Positions 34,238 through 45,645 of a DNA stretch of 64,000 nucleotides are shown here, one piece after another (within the stretch, counting starts at the first letter, position 1; every line of letters starts with the position of its first letter). The translations under genes were made by a program, and so were the position numbers. Source of the DNA: Ochromonas danica (taxonomy: Eukaryota > Sar > Chrysophyceae > Chromulinales > Chromulinaceae); assembly GCA_015146655.1 (NCBI GenBank), contig VKHL01000081.1, positions 62,001 through 126,000 of the forward strand, read 5' to 3'. The notes under the pieces are model-generated. The model saw only the letters and a program-made list of their open reading frames with translations, was not told the DNA's origin and did not search any database.

Positions 34238-34525
34238 CTAAGTGATCAATTCAATTTTGTTTTTATTGGAGCGTTCAGCAATCGTGAACATGATTTCCCA
34301 TATATCTGTGCTCTGACATAACTTGGTGTCGACCAAACGAGTTCTTCACACGGAATATGATATAGGCCTCCTAATATGATAGAAGATAACTTCTTTTCTA
34401 AAATAGACCTTCCAAGCGGCAGTATGATATGGTGCGTATGGTGGTAATTTATGTATAACACAAACATATTTAAACAACTAGTAAAGACACCACGTGATGT
34501 CCAATGCATATTGATCCCTCTTGTC

Positions 34526-36196
34526 TTAAGAAGAGGAAGGAGGAGGTAATGGGTCCCCTTCTAAAGAGATCTTGCGCACTTCTACCGCACAAACAGAGGC
34601 TGCTTCACGGGCCGCCAGCGCCTTTTGCAACCAAGGCAAGAGCAGCGATGCGAACACGGGCAGATAGACGGGATAGTTACCAGCCTCCAACAAGCCATTT
34701 GCCTCAACATACGCGCGGACAGCCGCCAGCTTGTGAGTGGGAGCACGAGGAGATATTTCTTCAGTTGGGTCATACACCGCCATCGTAGCAGACAGTGTCG
34801 GTAACGCCTCCTTGCGATAGACATCCCAGCTAGGATCACCGCTTTCATCAGTCATTTGGACTGTAGGGAGATTAAATAGACAACCCAACGCGTAGAGAAG
34901 GCGCAGGGCGGGAATCGGCAAGGGAAGCAGATGCTCCGCCAGCCCTGCCAATCCCTTGGCAAAGGGACCAGTTCCAAACTCCGCACTCCAAACTCTGAGA
35001 ACAGCCGCAGTATCTTGCTGAGCTTTAATAAACTCACCTCCTTCGACCGCCGGAGCAGCTTCGCTGCCGCCACCTTCCCCTTCCTCTCCCTCTGCGGGAG
35101 GGGCTGCAGCCACTGGAGGAGGAACCGCGGCTGCCGCAGCTGCTGCCTCCGCCAGAGCATTAGTCTCAAGCTCAGCAACTCTACCAACAAAATCAGTAAT
35201 GGCAGTATTCAATTCCACGACTCCTTCTCCCTGTAAATAGGCCAGTGTGGCCTCGGCTGCAGATGCTTCGAGGCGCTGGAATAAATCGACGAGGGCCAGG
35301 CCCAATGCACCAACACGCTCCACCTCCAACTTCTCAAACTGTCGATAGTGTCCAATGCTGTCGATCCCAATGAGGAATGCAGCATCTTTCTTGGTGAGAG
35401 AGTAGGCCGGAGGGTTCTCTGCATCGCCAGGATTGAAAACCACGGCAGCATCATGATCCAGAGAAGGATAGATAAAAGGATAGGCAACATATGCGCCAAG
35501 TTTAGGGAGTCCAAAGAACTTCACTCGCTTGTCTCTCATGGTGTTGACAATAGTGAGAGGCAGAGGGGCGGGAGGAGCTTTGGGAGGGCGTTCGACAGGC
35601 TCCTCTTCGCCCTCCCCACCCTCTGCTGGGGGTTCTTCCTCTTCCTCTCCTTCAGGCACTTCTGGCAATTTAAAGGCCTCAAAGGAGACACCTTGTCTCT
35701 CAGGAGCATCTTCCGCTTCCTCTCCAGCAGGTTTGCCCAACTTTTTGCCTCGCATGGCCTGAGAGCGCGGGCCAGCCGCCACGTACTTGATCTCTTCACT
35801 CTCGCCTACCACTTCCTTGATACCAACATAGGCATAGGGAATGCCTAAGATGGTCTCCAGGCAATTCACCGCCTGGTCAAAGGCTTCGGCTTTGCTGGCA
35901 TAGTTTGGCAGACCGTGCAGCACCTCCTCGTACTTCCTTGTCATCACCTTCTTCGGAGCTTCTTTTGCTTCTTCTTCTTGCTTTTTCTCTTTCTCTTCTT
36001 TCAACTTCAAAGTGAGTTGACTTTCCAACTCTGTTAGTCGTTGTTTAGATTCTTCTTTCTTGCCATGACGGTCTACATAGGCTAAGAGATAACGACCAAG
36101 AAATTCAACCTGATCTTCAGGGATTTGTACAGCCATGGCTGTTAAACCCTCCGTCAAAGCGGGTAGGATATTGTTCTTCAGATAGGAACTATCCAT
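34526..36196 (-). CDS. Dpy-30 plus GAF-domain radial spoke protein (RSP2-like)
   Basis: Intronless, 556 residues from the ATG at 36196. The N-terminal ~45 residues (YLKNNILPALTEGLTAMAVQ, then DQVEFLGRYLLAYVDR) are a Dpy-30/RIIa-type dimerisation domain. A charged coiled coil follows. Then a GAF domain begins at FDQAVNCLETILGIPYAYVG (residues ~105-130) and resumes after a Glu/Pro-rich insert (HYRQFEKLEVERVGALGLA). A second low-complexity Ala/Glu segment precedes a helical C-terminus. Dpy-30 with GAF is the layout of Chlamydomonas RSP2, a stalk component of the axonemal radial spoke. The inserts are longer and more acidic than typical. This, kinesin-9 and NME7 show a motile flagellum. It is divergent to the kinase gene. 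Confidence 0.75.
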   Translation of the reverse strand: MDSSYLKNNILPALTEGLTAMAVQIPEDQVEFLGRYLLAYVDRHGKKEESKQRLTELESQLTLKLKEEKEKKQEEEAKEAPKKVMTRKYEEVLHGLPNYASKAEAFDQAVNCLETILGIPYAYVGIKEVVGESEEIKYVAAGPRSQAMRGKKLGKPAGEEAEDAPERQGVSFEAFKLPEVPEGEEEEEPPAEGGEGEEEPVERPPKAPPAPLPLTIVNTMRDKRVKFFGLPKLGAYVAYPFIYPSLDHDAAVVFNPGDAENPPAYSLTKKDAAFLIGIDSIGHYRQFEKLEVERVGALGLALVDLFQRLEASAAEATLAYLQGEGVVELNTAITDFVGRVAELETNALAEAAAAAAAVPPPVAAAPPAEGEEGEGGGSEAAPAVEGGEFIKAQQDTAAVLRVWSAEFGTGPFAKGLAGLAEHLLPLPIPALRLLYALGCLFNLPTVQMTDESGDPSWDVYRKEALPTLSATMAVYDPTEEISPRAPTHKLAAVRAYVEANGLLEAGNYPVYLPVFASLLLPWLQKALAAREAASVCAVEVRKISLEGDPLPPPSSS

Positions 36197-36483
36197 CTTC
36201 ACCTGATGCTAATAACGTCTGGCAAATAACACATTAGCCGTTTTTCATCCCTATCCTGATTATTACTTTGCGTGTGTTGAAACGTATGCGATGCCATGAC
36301 AATAAAACGCGATTCTTCTTTGTCTTGTAGTGCAGTTATACCATTGCGCGTGAAAAAGTACCTCTTTATTCATAAACGCGATTCTCTCTTATCCTCCCCC
36401 TCTCCGGCTGCATCCCATCATTCTGCTAGAATTGCCATCATTGTTTTGTCAATTAGCAGGAAAGAACAAAGGAAGAAGAGAAT

Positions 36484-37708
36484 ATGAATAAGAACTTAAA
36501 GAGAGCATTATCAATCGATACAAAAGGTGGTGATTTCGGAGAAGAGTCTTTTATAGCAAATGGAGATGTCTTTATTAAAGACAATGTCGCTATCAATGCT
36601 TCAGGAATTGTCATGCGAAATAACCCAAAGAAATTCACTCTCCATTATGAAGAGTTACGTATTGGAGAGATGATAGGACGTGGTAGTAGTGGTGTAGTCT
36701 TGCATGGTGTGCATGCCCCCACAGGTACTCCCGTGGCATTGAAAGTGATCAATTTATTCGATCGCTCGAAACGTGAGCAATTGATACGAGAGATTGTCAC
36801 TCTCTATGATGCACAATGTCCTAACTTGATCACTTTCTATGGTGCCTTCTATCGGGAGGGGGCAATCACCATCGCCTTGGAGTACATGGACGGAGGCAGT
36901 CTGGCTAACGTGTTGGCTCAGATTGGACCCATTCCTGAGTCTGTCTTGGCCAATATGGCCTTCCAGATCTTATGGGGGTTAGCTTATTTGAAGCATGAGA
37001 AACGTGTGCATAGAGATTTGAAGCCTAGCAATCTCTTGATTAACTCACGCGGTGAGGTCAAGGTAGGGGTCGTATCATATGCTACTCTGCTTCATTCTGA
37101 CTGATTGGGTGTGTTCTTGATAGGTCACTGACTTTGGTGTTAGTGCAGAGTTGCATAATTCTATCGCAATGTGTGGCACCTTTGTGGGAACTTTCAAGTG
37201 AGTGTGTGCACTGTTATGTTATGCTGTCTACCCTTCTCCTCATATGATGATCTCCGGTGGATTATAGATATATGTCACCAGAGAGAATTCGCAACCGTCC
37301 CTACAGCTATATGAGTGATATTTGGAGCCTCGGCCTGGTGCTCATGGAATGTGCGACAGGTACAGTAGACCTCCACTTCACACGTAGACTATTGATTTGA
37401 TTTGACGGGCTATTTCTGATTGATTGAACCTCATGCTTGATAATACTGAAGGCCATTATCCTTTCCATGAGCATGCTAATTGTATCGAAGTTGCACAAAC
37501 AATTTTGGATGCGGAGATTCCAGAGTTGCCCAAGACTTTCTCTCAGAGTTTCCGCGACCTCATCAAACGCTGCTTGCACAAAGATCCTGATCTCCGTCTG
37601 CCTGCCGAGGTCTTGTTGGGCTCACCTTGGCTCGCTCAGCATGGTGCGACCTCAACAGAGGCGGCTATTGACAATGTTTACCATTGGATTCAGTCCATGA
37701 CGGGTTGA
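36484..37708 (+). CDS. MAP kinase kinase (STE7 family)
   Basis: Four exons (36484-37062, 37124-37197, 37268-37359, 37452-37708) give 333 residues. The Gly-rich loop is [14 protein letters not shown], the ATP-binding Lys is in VALKVINLF, the catalytic loop reads [11 protein letters not shown] and the magnesium motif DFGVS. The activation segment [20 protein letters not shown] followed by [16 protein letters not shown] is that of MAPKKs, with phosphorylatable Ser/Thr where MKKs have S-x(3-5)-S/T. Subdomain XI has [21 protein letters not shown] short N-terminal region of ~60 residues could hold a docking site but has no obvious basic D-motif. Upstream and downstream partners cannot be named from the sequence. 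Confidence 0.9.
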
Positions 37709-38051
37709 TGCTCGATGTAAACAGACCGTGGAAGTGGAAGGAATGTTACCAAATGAAGAGGAGAGGGAGGTATTCTATATCAGTCAGACCATTTCTTTAG
37801 CTAGACAGTAATTCATCAATGCATAGTTTAGCCACTACCTATGCATTTAATATATTTTGAGTTAACTATTAATCACAGCCGTAAATATCTCGTTGGTTGT
37901 GCTGTTATCGAAAATGTAACACTATATACACTTCGCTAGATATTAACAAAAGTAAAGGCATACCATCATCTATTCGATGTCCACGAAATTATATATAGAA
38001 GTGTATGTATGGAATCGTCAAGTCATCCAGTCTCAAGGAGTTTCTGATAAA
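37709..38051. other. convergent intergenic region MAPKK / CHX
   Basis: 343 AT-rich bases between two stop codons, presumably holding both 3' UTRs. No repeat, RNA gene or open frame of note. Confidence 0.5.
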
Positions 38052-41000
38052 TCAAATACTCGCAGCGCCTGTGGGATTGTTAGCTGTTGTTAATGCTGCT
38101 AGAGAGCGCGATGACAGAGGAAGGGAAGATCCTCCTTCAAAATTGGTTTCTTCTTGGATCACACGTTGTGAAGGTGGGTGAGAAGACTGTGGACTGCTGA
38201 CTTCAGCTATTGGTGATAATGGATGTGTGGAAGTTGTCGACTGGGAAGAGTGTTTCTCTGGAGATAAATGAGGATATCTCGTAACACCTTCTTCTTCCTC
38301 CTCCTCATCTTCATTGCTTTTCTCTTCAATGATATCAGTAGGCACAGGTATATAACTTGCACTTTGCATGCCACCAGCAGTGTGGGTATGACCACCCCAT
38401 GCATTATGATAGAGTCTCGCCTTCTCTGGCTCATGAAACACCCAAATCAAAGATGACTTCGTATGTTTTCCTTCATTGATGAGATCGCCTAGCTTGCCTA
38501 GCTCTGGATGAGACAGCTTGGAGTAGACGCATCGATGAGGCATGCCAGTTAGAAAGCGCGTCTCCAATGACCCAGCATTTGGAGCATGTCGTAAAGCCTC
38601 CATTCCAGCAACTGTAATGGTATGAGCGCGACCACGAGCATTATCGCGTACAACCGCACCATTGCTAGCTGCTAATAGCGCAGCCTCGTCTACATCTCGT
38701 GGCTCCACATAGCTAAATAGGATAAGATCGAAAGGAAGTTCACAAGCTTCATCATACATACCAGTATAGTCTGTCGATATACTCTCCATTATCTGTGATA
38801 TGATATTCAACCCGCTCTCTTGAGCATGATGTTGAAAATCACTATAAGCTGTAATATTATCTTGAGGAAAGGCATCATGATCTTTGGGTAAGAGCACGTG
38901 TACCTCATTTTGCGGATTGTGTGCAATACGGAGCAAGACAGACAGAATGACAATATCTGCTAACTCTCCAAGCAATACAGCTACCACTTTCTTAGGGGAC
39001 CGAGGACCTAATGGTAGCTTGGTAATGGTTTTGGCGATGGTGCCTCGTCGAATGTGAGAGATCGTCTCTACCGGAGCATTGGTATAGAGTGATTTAGGAT
39101 GATGAAGATGGTTTGAATGGCCTGGCAATCGATTATCTGCAGCAACCGCAAAGCCATCAGGGAGAAAGATCGTATTGCTGCGAGGTTTGCCTTGAATTTC
39201 ATGCATGTCCTCGCTTGCAACATCTGCTTTCTTACTACTGCTATTAAAGAATCCATGTGAGTTAGTGCTTATATAGCTGCTGGCACGCAATCGACCTGAC
39301 TCTCCACCAATCTCACTGCCATCAGTAGATAATAGCATGGCTTCTTTTTCCCATACCAACACAGTGGGTACATCGTTCACTTTCACTGCATGCCAAATAA
39401 ACTTCTGCATATAGAGACTGTTTGGCTTCCAAGGAATGAAAGCAATATTGCAATCATTCTGTCTTGCTAAGCTTTTCAACTCCAAAGGAAACTCATCCGG
39501 ATCACCTTGTATTCGAAAGGCATTGACAGGCATTTGCATCGCTCGACAAAAGGCAGACATCGGGAGCAGCTCTGGTGGCTTCATGGAAGGATCCTCATGG
39601 AACATGAAAGCCTCAGACAAGTCTGTAGTCTCTTCGTCAATTCGAATCAGTTTTCCATGTTCATTAAGGGCTAAGAACTCATCTTTAGCGGTGTAAGTAG
39701 GCTCAATAAAATGCAAAGCTGTCACACAAAGTTCCGAATTGAGACGGTCAGGAGCCAAGAAAGCCAAAGTATTGAGAAGAGGCTGCATCTGTGTAACTGC
39801 ATCAACTACTACAGCAATACGACCATAGTTCTCCACACTAACGCCTTCCACAGCGACCAGTGCAGAGTCATCAGCACCTTTAGAACTATCTTCGTCTTTA
39901 TTAGTACTATCTTCTCCGTGATGTTCTTCAGGTGGCTTGGTGAGGACGCGCAATCTCATTTCTGCGGGGAAGATGAGCTCAACCATAGGAGAAGTCAGGA
40001 ATGTTGTGAAGAGACACATGACGACCATGACAGAGAAGGTACGCACACTCAAGATACCCGAGCTCATGCCAAGGTTGAGAACGATCAATTCGACAAGACC
40101 GCGTGTATTCATCAAGGCTGCGATGACAGCGCTTTCTCGCATGCTCATGCCACTAAGCAATGCTGTGCCTCCAGCTCCAATATACTTACCTAAAGTAGCG
40201 CAAACGCACACTAATACAACAATTCCTCCTTGTTCACTTGTATGGATTTGAGTGACATCTGTCTTCAACCCCGACAGAGCGAAATAGATTGGAAGCGTAA
40301 AGCTCACCACAAGCTCTTCAATCTTTTCATTGCACTCTTTAAATAGATGAGATCCTCTTGGAACAATCAATCCAAATAAGAAAGCACCGAAAATGGCATG
40401 GACACCCAGCAACGCAGTCGTCCACGCGCACATGAACAACAGACAAAGCGTTAAGACGAAGAGATTGGAATGCATGTCTGCTCGATGTAATGACTCTACA
40501 TAGACTACAATTCGCTCGAAGATTGGCCGAATCACTATGAAGAGTGTCAACGCAAAGCCAACAACAGTCAAGAAGACATAACCTGCGGTACTCATATCGC
40601 CAGCGTTGGCGATGGAGATAGCAAGAGTGAGCAAACACCAAGCTAAGGCATCATTTAACGCAGCTGCTCCCATGGCCATCGCACCAGCAGGAGTGTAGAT
40701 TAGACCACCCTCCTTCAAGAGTCTGGCCAGCACTGGGAAGGCTGTGATGGACATGGCCGTGCCGATGAAAACGAAGAAGCTAAAAATCACCAAGAATCAA
40801 TGTTAGCATCATACCTAACTCCTCTATTGGAGGCCAGCTTACCTCACAAAGCTGACGTCTTTATAAGCTGGATCATCTCCTTGAAGAACATTGAACATCA
40901 CTTTGCTAATACCTACACCTAAAGCAAATGGCACCGCCATGCCAACGACTGCAATACCACCAGCACTTCGCGCATGAGACTTGAGTAATGCTGGATCCAG

Positions 41001-41345
41001 CTCAAGACCCACTAAGAAGAGATATAAGGTCAAACCAATATTGGCGACAATGTCCAAATAGTCCAAAGAGTCATCGGGGAAGATATGAGGGAGGAAGTTC
41101 TGATCTCGGCCAATTGCAGAAGGTCCTAAGATGACTCCACCAATAATTTCAAACACAACTCGAGGTTGTTTCAAGTAGAATCCTGAGAAGGCCAATACAC
41201 GTGTAATGCCTAAGATAATAGTTGCTTGTACAAAGAATCGAGAAAGATGTTCTTCTAGAATAGGAACTCCAGAAAGAATACCACCTTGTTTGGAAGTAGA
41301 TAGAAGGCGATGACCATAGGTCATCACATGACCAAAGACATTCAT
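38052..41345 (-). CDS. CPA2 cation/H+ antiporter, CHX type
   Basis: Exons 41345-40843 and 40779-38052 give 1076 residues from the first in-frame ATG. The frame is open ~70 codons further upstream without an ATG, so an extra 5' exon or a longer N-terminus is possible. Around twelve membrane segments fill the first ~440 residues: LKQPRVVFEIIGGVILGPSA, ANIGLTLYLFLVGLELD, the conserved MSITAFPVLARLL, LNDALAWCLLTLAIS (the ion-site Asn-Asp), and MNTRGLVELIVLNLGMSSG. This is the CHX/KefC pattern of K+ or Na+/H+ exchange across internal membranes or the plasma membrane. The C-terminal ~600 residues contain two universal-stress-like folds, VAVLLGELADIVILSVLLRI among them, as in plant CHX regulatory tails, plus a Ser-rich end. 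It is divergent to NME7. Confidence 0.9.
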
Positions 41346-41837
41346 TCGCTCAATTGACCTTGCCCACTCGACAATATTTTGTGCTATTGTTGGCGGCTGG
41401 GCTGTTGTGCTGGGCGGTGAAGTTGCTGCTGCTGCTACTGCCACTGTGCTCGGTGCTGCTGTCTCTCTCTCCACTCTGCCTGTTTGTGCGAGGGCAGAGC
41501 TGGCAGAGGAGGTGCTCCTACCAGTGGGAAAGGTTACGTTAGATGTAAGGTGGATAAAATAACATCAATATAATCATTAAAAGACGATTAACCCTTCTTC
41601 ATAGATTAATGATTGAAGAAGTAAACAAAAATTGATTTTTAAAAATAGTAGGTATTCGTATATTTACACTTCCACTTCTTTAATCATGTTTATTGTAAAT
41701 CCGTAATGTTTGTCGTTTGGGCTAGCCGTTTCATCGCATCCACACCAACCTTTCAAATCAACTTCCAGAGACCATTTATTAGCAATCACTCCATATTTCC
41801 GTGTATTCTCCCCATTATACCAACGGAGTATAATAAG
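41346..41837. other. divergent intergenic region CHX / NME7
   Basis: 492 bases. On the minus strand the CHX frame stays open from 41345 to about 41560 (Ser/Thr/Ala-rich, no ATG), so part may be coding via an unseen exon. An ATG at 41706 is in frame with NME7 but would add a 44-residue leader not seen in the family. No RNA gene is seen. Confidence 0.45.
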
Positions 41838-43038
41838 ATGACAATTCTAGCATTTGAAGTAGAATGGTATGATCGAATCTCTGAATTGGTACAGAACATG
41901 TATCTCAAGTTCTTTGTGGAAGATAACACCATTGAGATCCAAAAAGAAAAATCCACCTTTCTCAAACGTATTTTCTACCCAGAAGTCACCTTGCACGACC
42001 TATTTGTTGGAGGCACAATCACTATGTAAGCATGTTGCTCTTCTCACTCTCGCTGTCTCCCTCCTCCCTGCCTGTCTGCTCTATCTGACGCGGTCTGTCT
42101 CTCTCCTCCCCCTGCATGACAGACATCATCGACTTTACACTATCACCAACTATGCTAATAAATCTACTCAAGATTATTTAGAAAGTCGAGAGGTTCGGTT
42201 TCTTTCCATCTTTTCATCATCTTCTCTACGAAGAGGATTGTCACAACTCTGTGCCGCGGCGAAGAAGCATCGCCTCAACCTGCAGCACTTCTTCACCACT
42301 TCTAGTGAGACTGCCTTGCCAGTAGCTTCAGAAATTGTTACTATTCATAGCGGGGATACTGTAGTGGAGATAGTGGGTATTTATGAGCAAGGCATGGTGG
42401 CATTCCAGCGATCAGTGCTCAGCACGATCGAGGCGGACACCATCATCCCTATCACTGCTGATGAGATGAAGGTCAGTGGAGAATATTATTCTTAATGTTC
42501 TTCTCTCTCAACTGGAAGATAGTATTTTTGCTGACTGTCCATATCACTTTTGTTGTAGAATGTCCTGAGGAGGTTGGCGGGAGTTCAAATGGATCGACCC
42601 TGCACCCTCTGTCTCGTAAAGCCTCATCTCTTGCGTTCTTATCAAGCGGGAGAGATTATTCAAGCCATTAATGCTGAAGGATTTGATATTTTCGCGCTGT
42701 TCTCAGTCCATTTAACCATTCCAATGGCTCAAGAGCTCTTTGATGCATATCGTGGCGTCCTGGCAAATTTCTCCGCGATGATCGATGCAGTCACTGCAAG
42801 TCCTGTTCTAGCACTGGCAGTCACAATACCGGGCTGTGAAGATGAGTATGAAGTGGTCAGTAGATTTCGTGAGTTTGCTGGGCCGGTCAATCCCGCCCTT
42901 GCTAAGGTCTTGCGTCCTCAATCTTTGCGAGCTCGCTTCGGTGAGCATCTACTCCACAATGCAGTACACATCACAGATCTTCCTGAAGACGGGGAGATGG
43001 AATGTCGCTATTTCTTCGAGGCATTAGCTAACTTGTAG
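41838..43038 (+). CDS. NME7: NME7 (DM10 plus nucleoside diphosphate kinase domains)
   Basis: Exons 41838-42025, 42123-42471 and 42559-43038 give 338 residues. The DM10 domain opens the protein (AFEVEWYDRISELVQN, STFLKRIFYPEVTLHDLFVG), aligning with human NME7 from its first residues, which is why the ATG at 41838 is preferred. The region of NDK domain A (~70-180) keeps the hydrophobic pattern but has lost the KPD motif and the active-site His. NDK domain B is intact: CTLCLVKPHLL, AINAEGFDIFALF, REFAGPVNP, LRARFG and the catalytic His in NAVHITDLPEDGEME. NME7 belongs to the gamma-tubulin ring complex and is a microtubule inner protein of the axoneme. Human NME7 is 376 residues, so this copy is shortened mainly in domain A. 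Confidence 0.88.
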
Positions 43039-43115
43039 TAGGCTAACTGGTTGTAAAGAAAGTTGCTTATTATTAACAAACTATATAGAAACACCCTGAC
43101 CATCCATGGAGAGCT

Positions 43116-43456
43116 CTAATTGCTCTCTTCCGTGTGAACTCCAGAGAGGGTGACGCGAGTGATAGGCAAGAGGCCCTTGTCAACGCGAAGAATGTTGACT
43201 TCAGTCAAGAGATCTTTCTCCCACTTCGAAAAGTTTGATCCAATGTAGAAACCAAGACCTCCCATAGCCACGTGGTTCCATGGCCCTAGATGAATTACAT
43301 AGAGTGAGGGAGTGTTGGTGAGCATGAGATGAGAAGAACAGAAAATAAGATAAAAATCAAATAGATCTTACGGGCAAGAAAATGTTGTTTGCCCATCGCA
43401 TTAGCCCAAACTCTAACAAAGACACCAACAGAGGCTCCAAATAAAGCACCGATCAT
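43116..43456 (-). CDS. small membrane protein, complex I NDUFC2/B14.5b-like
   Basis: Two exons (43456-43372, 43285-43116) give 84 residues. The first exon is a hydrophobic helix, MIGALFGASVGVFVRVWANA. The second begins RPWNHVAMGGLGFYIGSNFS and KWEKDLLTEVNILR. The order of short membrane helix, R/HPW-x-HV, Gly-rich helix, then KWE and a charged helix matches small plant complex I accessory subunits of the B14.5b type, which sit in the membrane arm in mitochondria. The match is by eye and the protein is short, so this is tentative. It is the only single-helix-sized gene in the window with clear exon structure. Confidence 0.5.
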
Positions 43457-43910
43457 TTTCTTCGTGACAAACAAAAGGACTGCTTCTTCTTCCCCAGCAT
43501 AGCAGAGCAAAGCAGACCAAACACCACAGCAGCGAGAGCACGCAGCGGCAGAAACGCCTTGACCACTGAGAAACGCGCTCTTTACAAGCCCGCGCAAACC
43601 GTGATTTGATCTTACTGTAGAGCAATTGGTTCCATGGTACAATTCACTGTTGTTAAGAACTCATTGTAATGTATATGATTGAAACAGACACATTTCAAAG
43701 GCATATCATGCTACAACATCATTCACTGGAAGACACCTCAAAACAGTTGAGCGATCATCGCCAAACTTCTCTATCCAGTTAACAACCAGCTCAAGAAATC
43801 AGAAAATAACGCGCTCAGAGAAATACTGTCCACACAACGGTCATAATATCAAACTACCAAACTACACACAACGAGCTAATCATATCGCCGCCTTTCTCCC
43901 TCAAGCTATA
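43457..43910. other. intergenic region upstream of the complex I-like gene
   Basis: 454 bases between the start of the small membrane protein and the stop of the next minus-strand gene. The small protein's frame is open to 43642 without another ATG. Nothing else is recognised. Confidence 0.45.
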
Positions 43911-45557
43911 TCAGATGGATAACCCCTCCAGCTTCTGGCTGAGGTCCGGGGACTTCTCTCTTCGAGAAGTGGAAGGGTTTGGGGAAACGCCGAAAGTAGC
44001 GTCCACGACAACGACACGATAGCTAACAGGCGGGATGGGTGGCCGTGGGGTTGCAGCAGAAGCGCGGGGGGTCTTGGGAAGTGGGAGTTTGGACGGCAAT
44101 GGACGAGGAGAAGAGGTGGGAGGTTTAGCAGGCTTTGCTTCTCGACCAGCTCCCCCAGCACGACGAGGTCGAGTATTGTTTTGTGGGGTAGTTGCCACGG
44201 GGGAGGCTGAATGAGCGGTTCCAGAGGCTTTGGCTTTAGTCCGTCCTCCGCCACGAACTCGAGCCCGCCGAGTGCTTTTGGGAGTAACTCTCACAGTCGA
44301 ATCCTTGGGAACAGACAGGGGCACTGATACGCCAGCATTCGCCACGCGGTGATTTGTTTGGCGAGCTCCAGCGGGATTAGAAACTGTGGGAGCAGGAACA
44401 GAACTGTCCGCGATAGCTCCCCCCTTAACAGTTGTTGTAACATCCCGGACAGAAGCTTTCTTGGGTCGAACCGGCGGATGAGCAGGAGGCTGAACAGGAA
44501 TATCATTGATCTTCAAACTATACTGATTGGTCTTAACGCTGTAGCGGAGAACAGCACGCTTTGTTGAGGTGATACGAGGCTGAACTTCGCCATATAACCA
44601 CTCCAAGAAGCGGAACAGTCTCTCCAAGACAGCACTCGCCTCGGCATCGGTAAAGCCCGCCTCACTCTGAACAAACGAAAGTGCCATATCTTCAATCGTA
44701 CTAAGTACTCCATCAGTATGGTTTCCGATCAGCGCGCGCTGCGTGTTGGACAAAGCCATCTGACCCCAGAGATTGCGAAAAAAGTCAGGCTTACGACTTG
44801 GATTTAAACGAGATTTATTCGATTTGATTTCGATCGAATCATCGCCGTGGACTGCGTCAACCTCATATCGAACTAATAGACCAAAACCATCACATGTCGT
44901 CTTCCCTACTCGATAATAGTTGCAGTCGTGAGCGATAGCTCGGAGCTTGCCATCAACAGGGAGATTTCTCTCAGTCAACATCGTTTCAAAGCCTTTCCCA
45001 TAACCTCCCGCCCCTTTAGGAAATCGCTCCTTTTTGATACGTTGAAGGGTCAGGATTTGCTCATTGTGCTTGTAGAGGATGAGAGTGAAGTCCTTGTTTC
45101 TAGAGAAGAACGCCCCTTTCGTAGGATGGCAGCATGTGCCTAATAGAAGACGTAACGAATGACGATCAGAAACCAGACGAACATCTCTCAGATTCTCTTC
45201 GGGATTGTCAACACTGAGAAGTGTTGCTTTGTGGAAATCGTGTTCTTTCCGGTAGAACTCAAGGATGGGGTCGTGCTGGATAGCCTTGACATCTTTTATG
45301 AGGTGTCCATGGTAATTAGCCAAGGACTCGGTGTCTAGTGTGGGTATCAAAGGCGGTGGTTTCATTAGTCCGCGCTTGTGATGGATGTTGAAGTGACCCA
45401 CTAAGGTGGTCGACAAGGCTGTGGGGAAGCCTTCAGCTCGAGGACTACTGTCGTCCAAGTCTATTGTGCGAGTTATTGCCTCTGTCTCGGGCACTTTCCC
45501 CGCGGCATCAGCCATTTGTTTTAGAGCTGACCGTGTTGAGGGAATTGTTTTCAACAT
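43911..45557 (-). CDS. unknown protein with LVRYEVDA core and basic Pro-rich tail
   Basis: 548 residues from the ATG at 45557; an in-frame ATG at 45515 is an alternative. The first ~340 residues look folded: LVSDRHSLRLLLGTCC, FTLILYKHNEQILTLQRIKK, GYGKGFETMLT, and HDCNYYRVGKTTCDGFGLLV followed by RYEVDAVHGDD. I recall fungal proteins of unknown function, often mislabelled in databases, with DRN-x-LR, GFE and LLVRFEVDA in this order; the EVDA might be part of a nuclease-like core, but that is a guess. The last ~200 residues are basic, Pro/Thr/Ala-rich and disordered, ending in an acidic SQKLEGLSI. It is divergent to TELO2 with only 88 bases between start codons. Confidence 0.65.
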   Translation of the reverse strand: MLKTIPSTRSALKQMADAAGKVPETEAITRTIDLDDSSPRAEGFPTALSTTLVGHFNIHHKRGLMKPPPLIPTLDTESLANYHGHLIKDVKAIQHDPILEFYRKEHDFHKATLLSVDNPEENLRDVRLVSDRHSLRLLLGTCCHPTKGAFFSRNKDFTLILYKHNEQILTLQRIKKERFPKGAGGYGKGFETMLTERNLPVDGKLRAIAHDCNYYRVGKTTCDGFGLLVRYEVDAVHGDDSIEIKSNKSRLNPSRKPDFFRNLWGQMALSNTQRALIGNHTDGVLSTIEDMALSFVQSEAGFTDAEASAVLERLFRFLEWLYGEVQPRITSTKRAVLRYSVKTNQYSLKINDIPVQPPAHPPVRPKKASVRDVTTTVKGGAIADSSVPAPTVSNPAGARQTNHRVANAGVSVPLSVPKDSTVRVTPKSTRRARVRGGGRTKAKASGTAHSASPVATTPQNNTRPRRAGGAGREAKPAKPPTSSPRPLPSKLPLPKTPRASAATPRPPIPPVSYRVVVVDATFGVSPNPSTSRREKSPDLSQKLEGLSI

Positions 45558-45645
45558 CCATCAAGGTCATCTGCCCCCAGGATTCCATGGATTGGAACAA
45601 TTCCATGGAATGTATTGTGTTTTCTTCCTTCACATTAAAACTTCT

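Noticed and set aside
34246-34509. 87-codon minus-strand frame between the broken copy and the RSP2-like gene
   Set aside because: No similarity to any family I know, no context; likely chance.
39711-40193. 160-codon frame opposite the CHX antiporter
   Set aside because: His- and Ser-rich composition is the complement of the transporter; conserved antiporter motifs are on the other strand.
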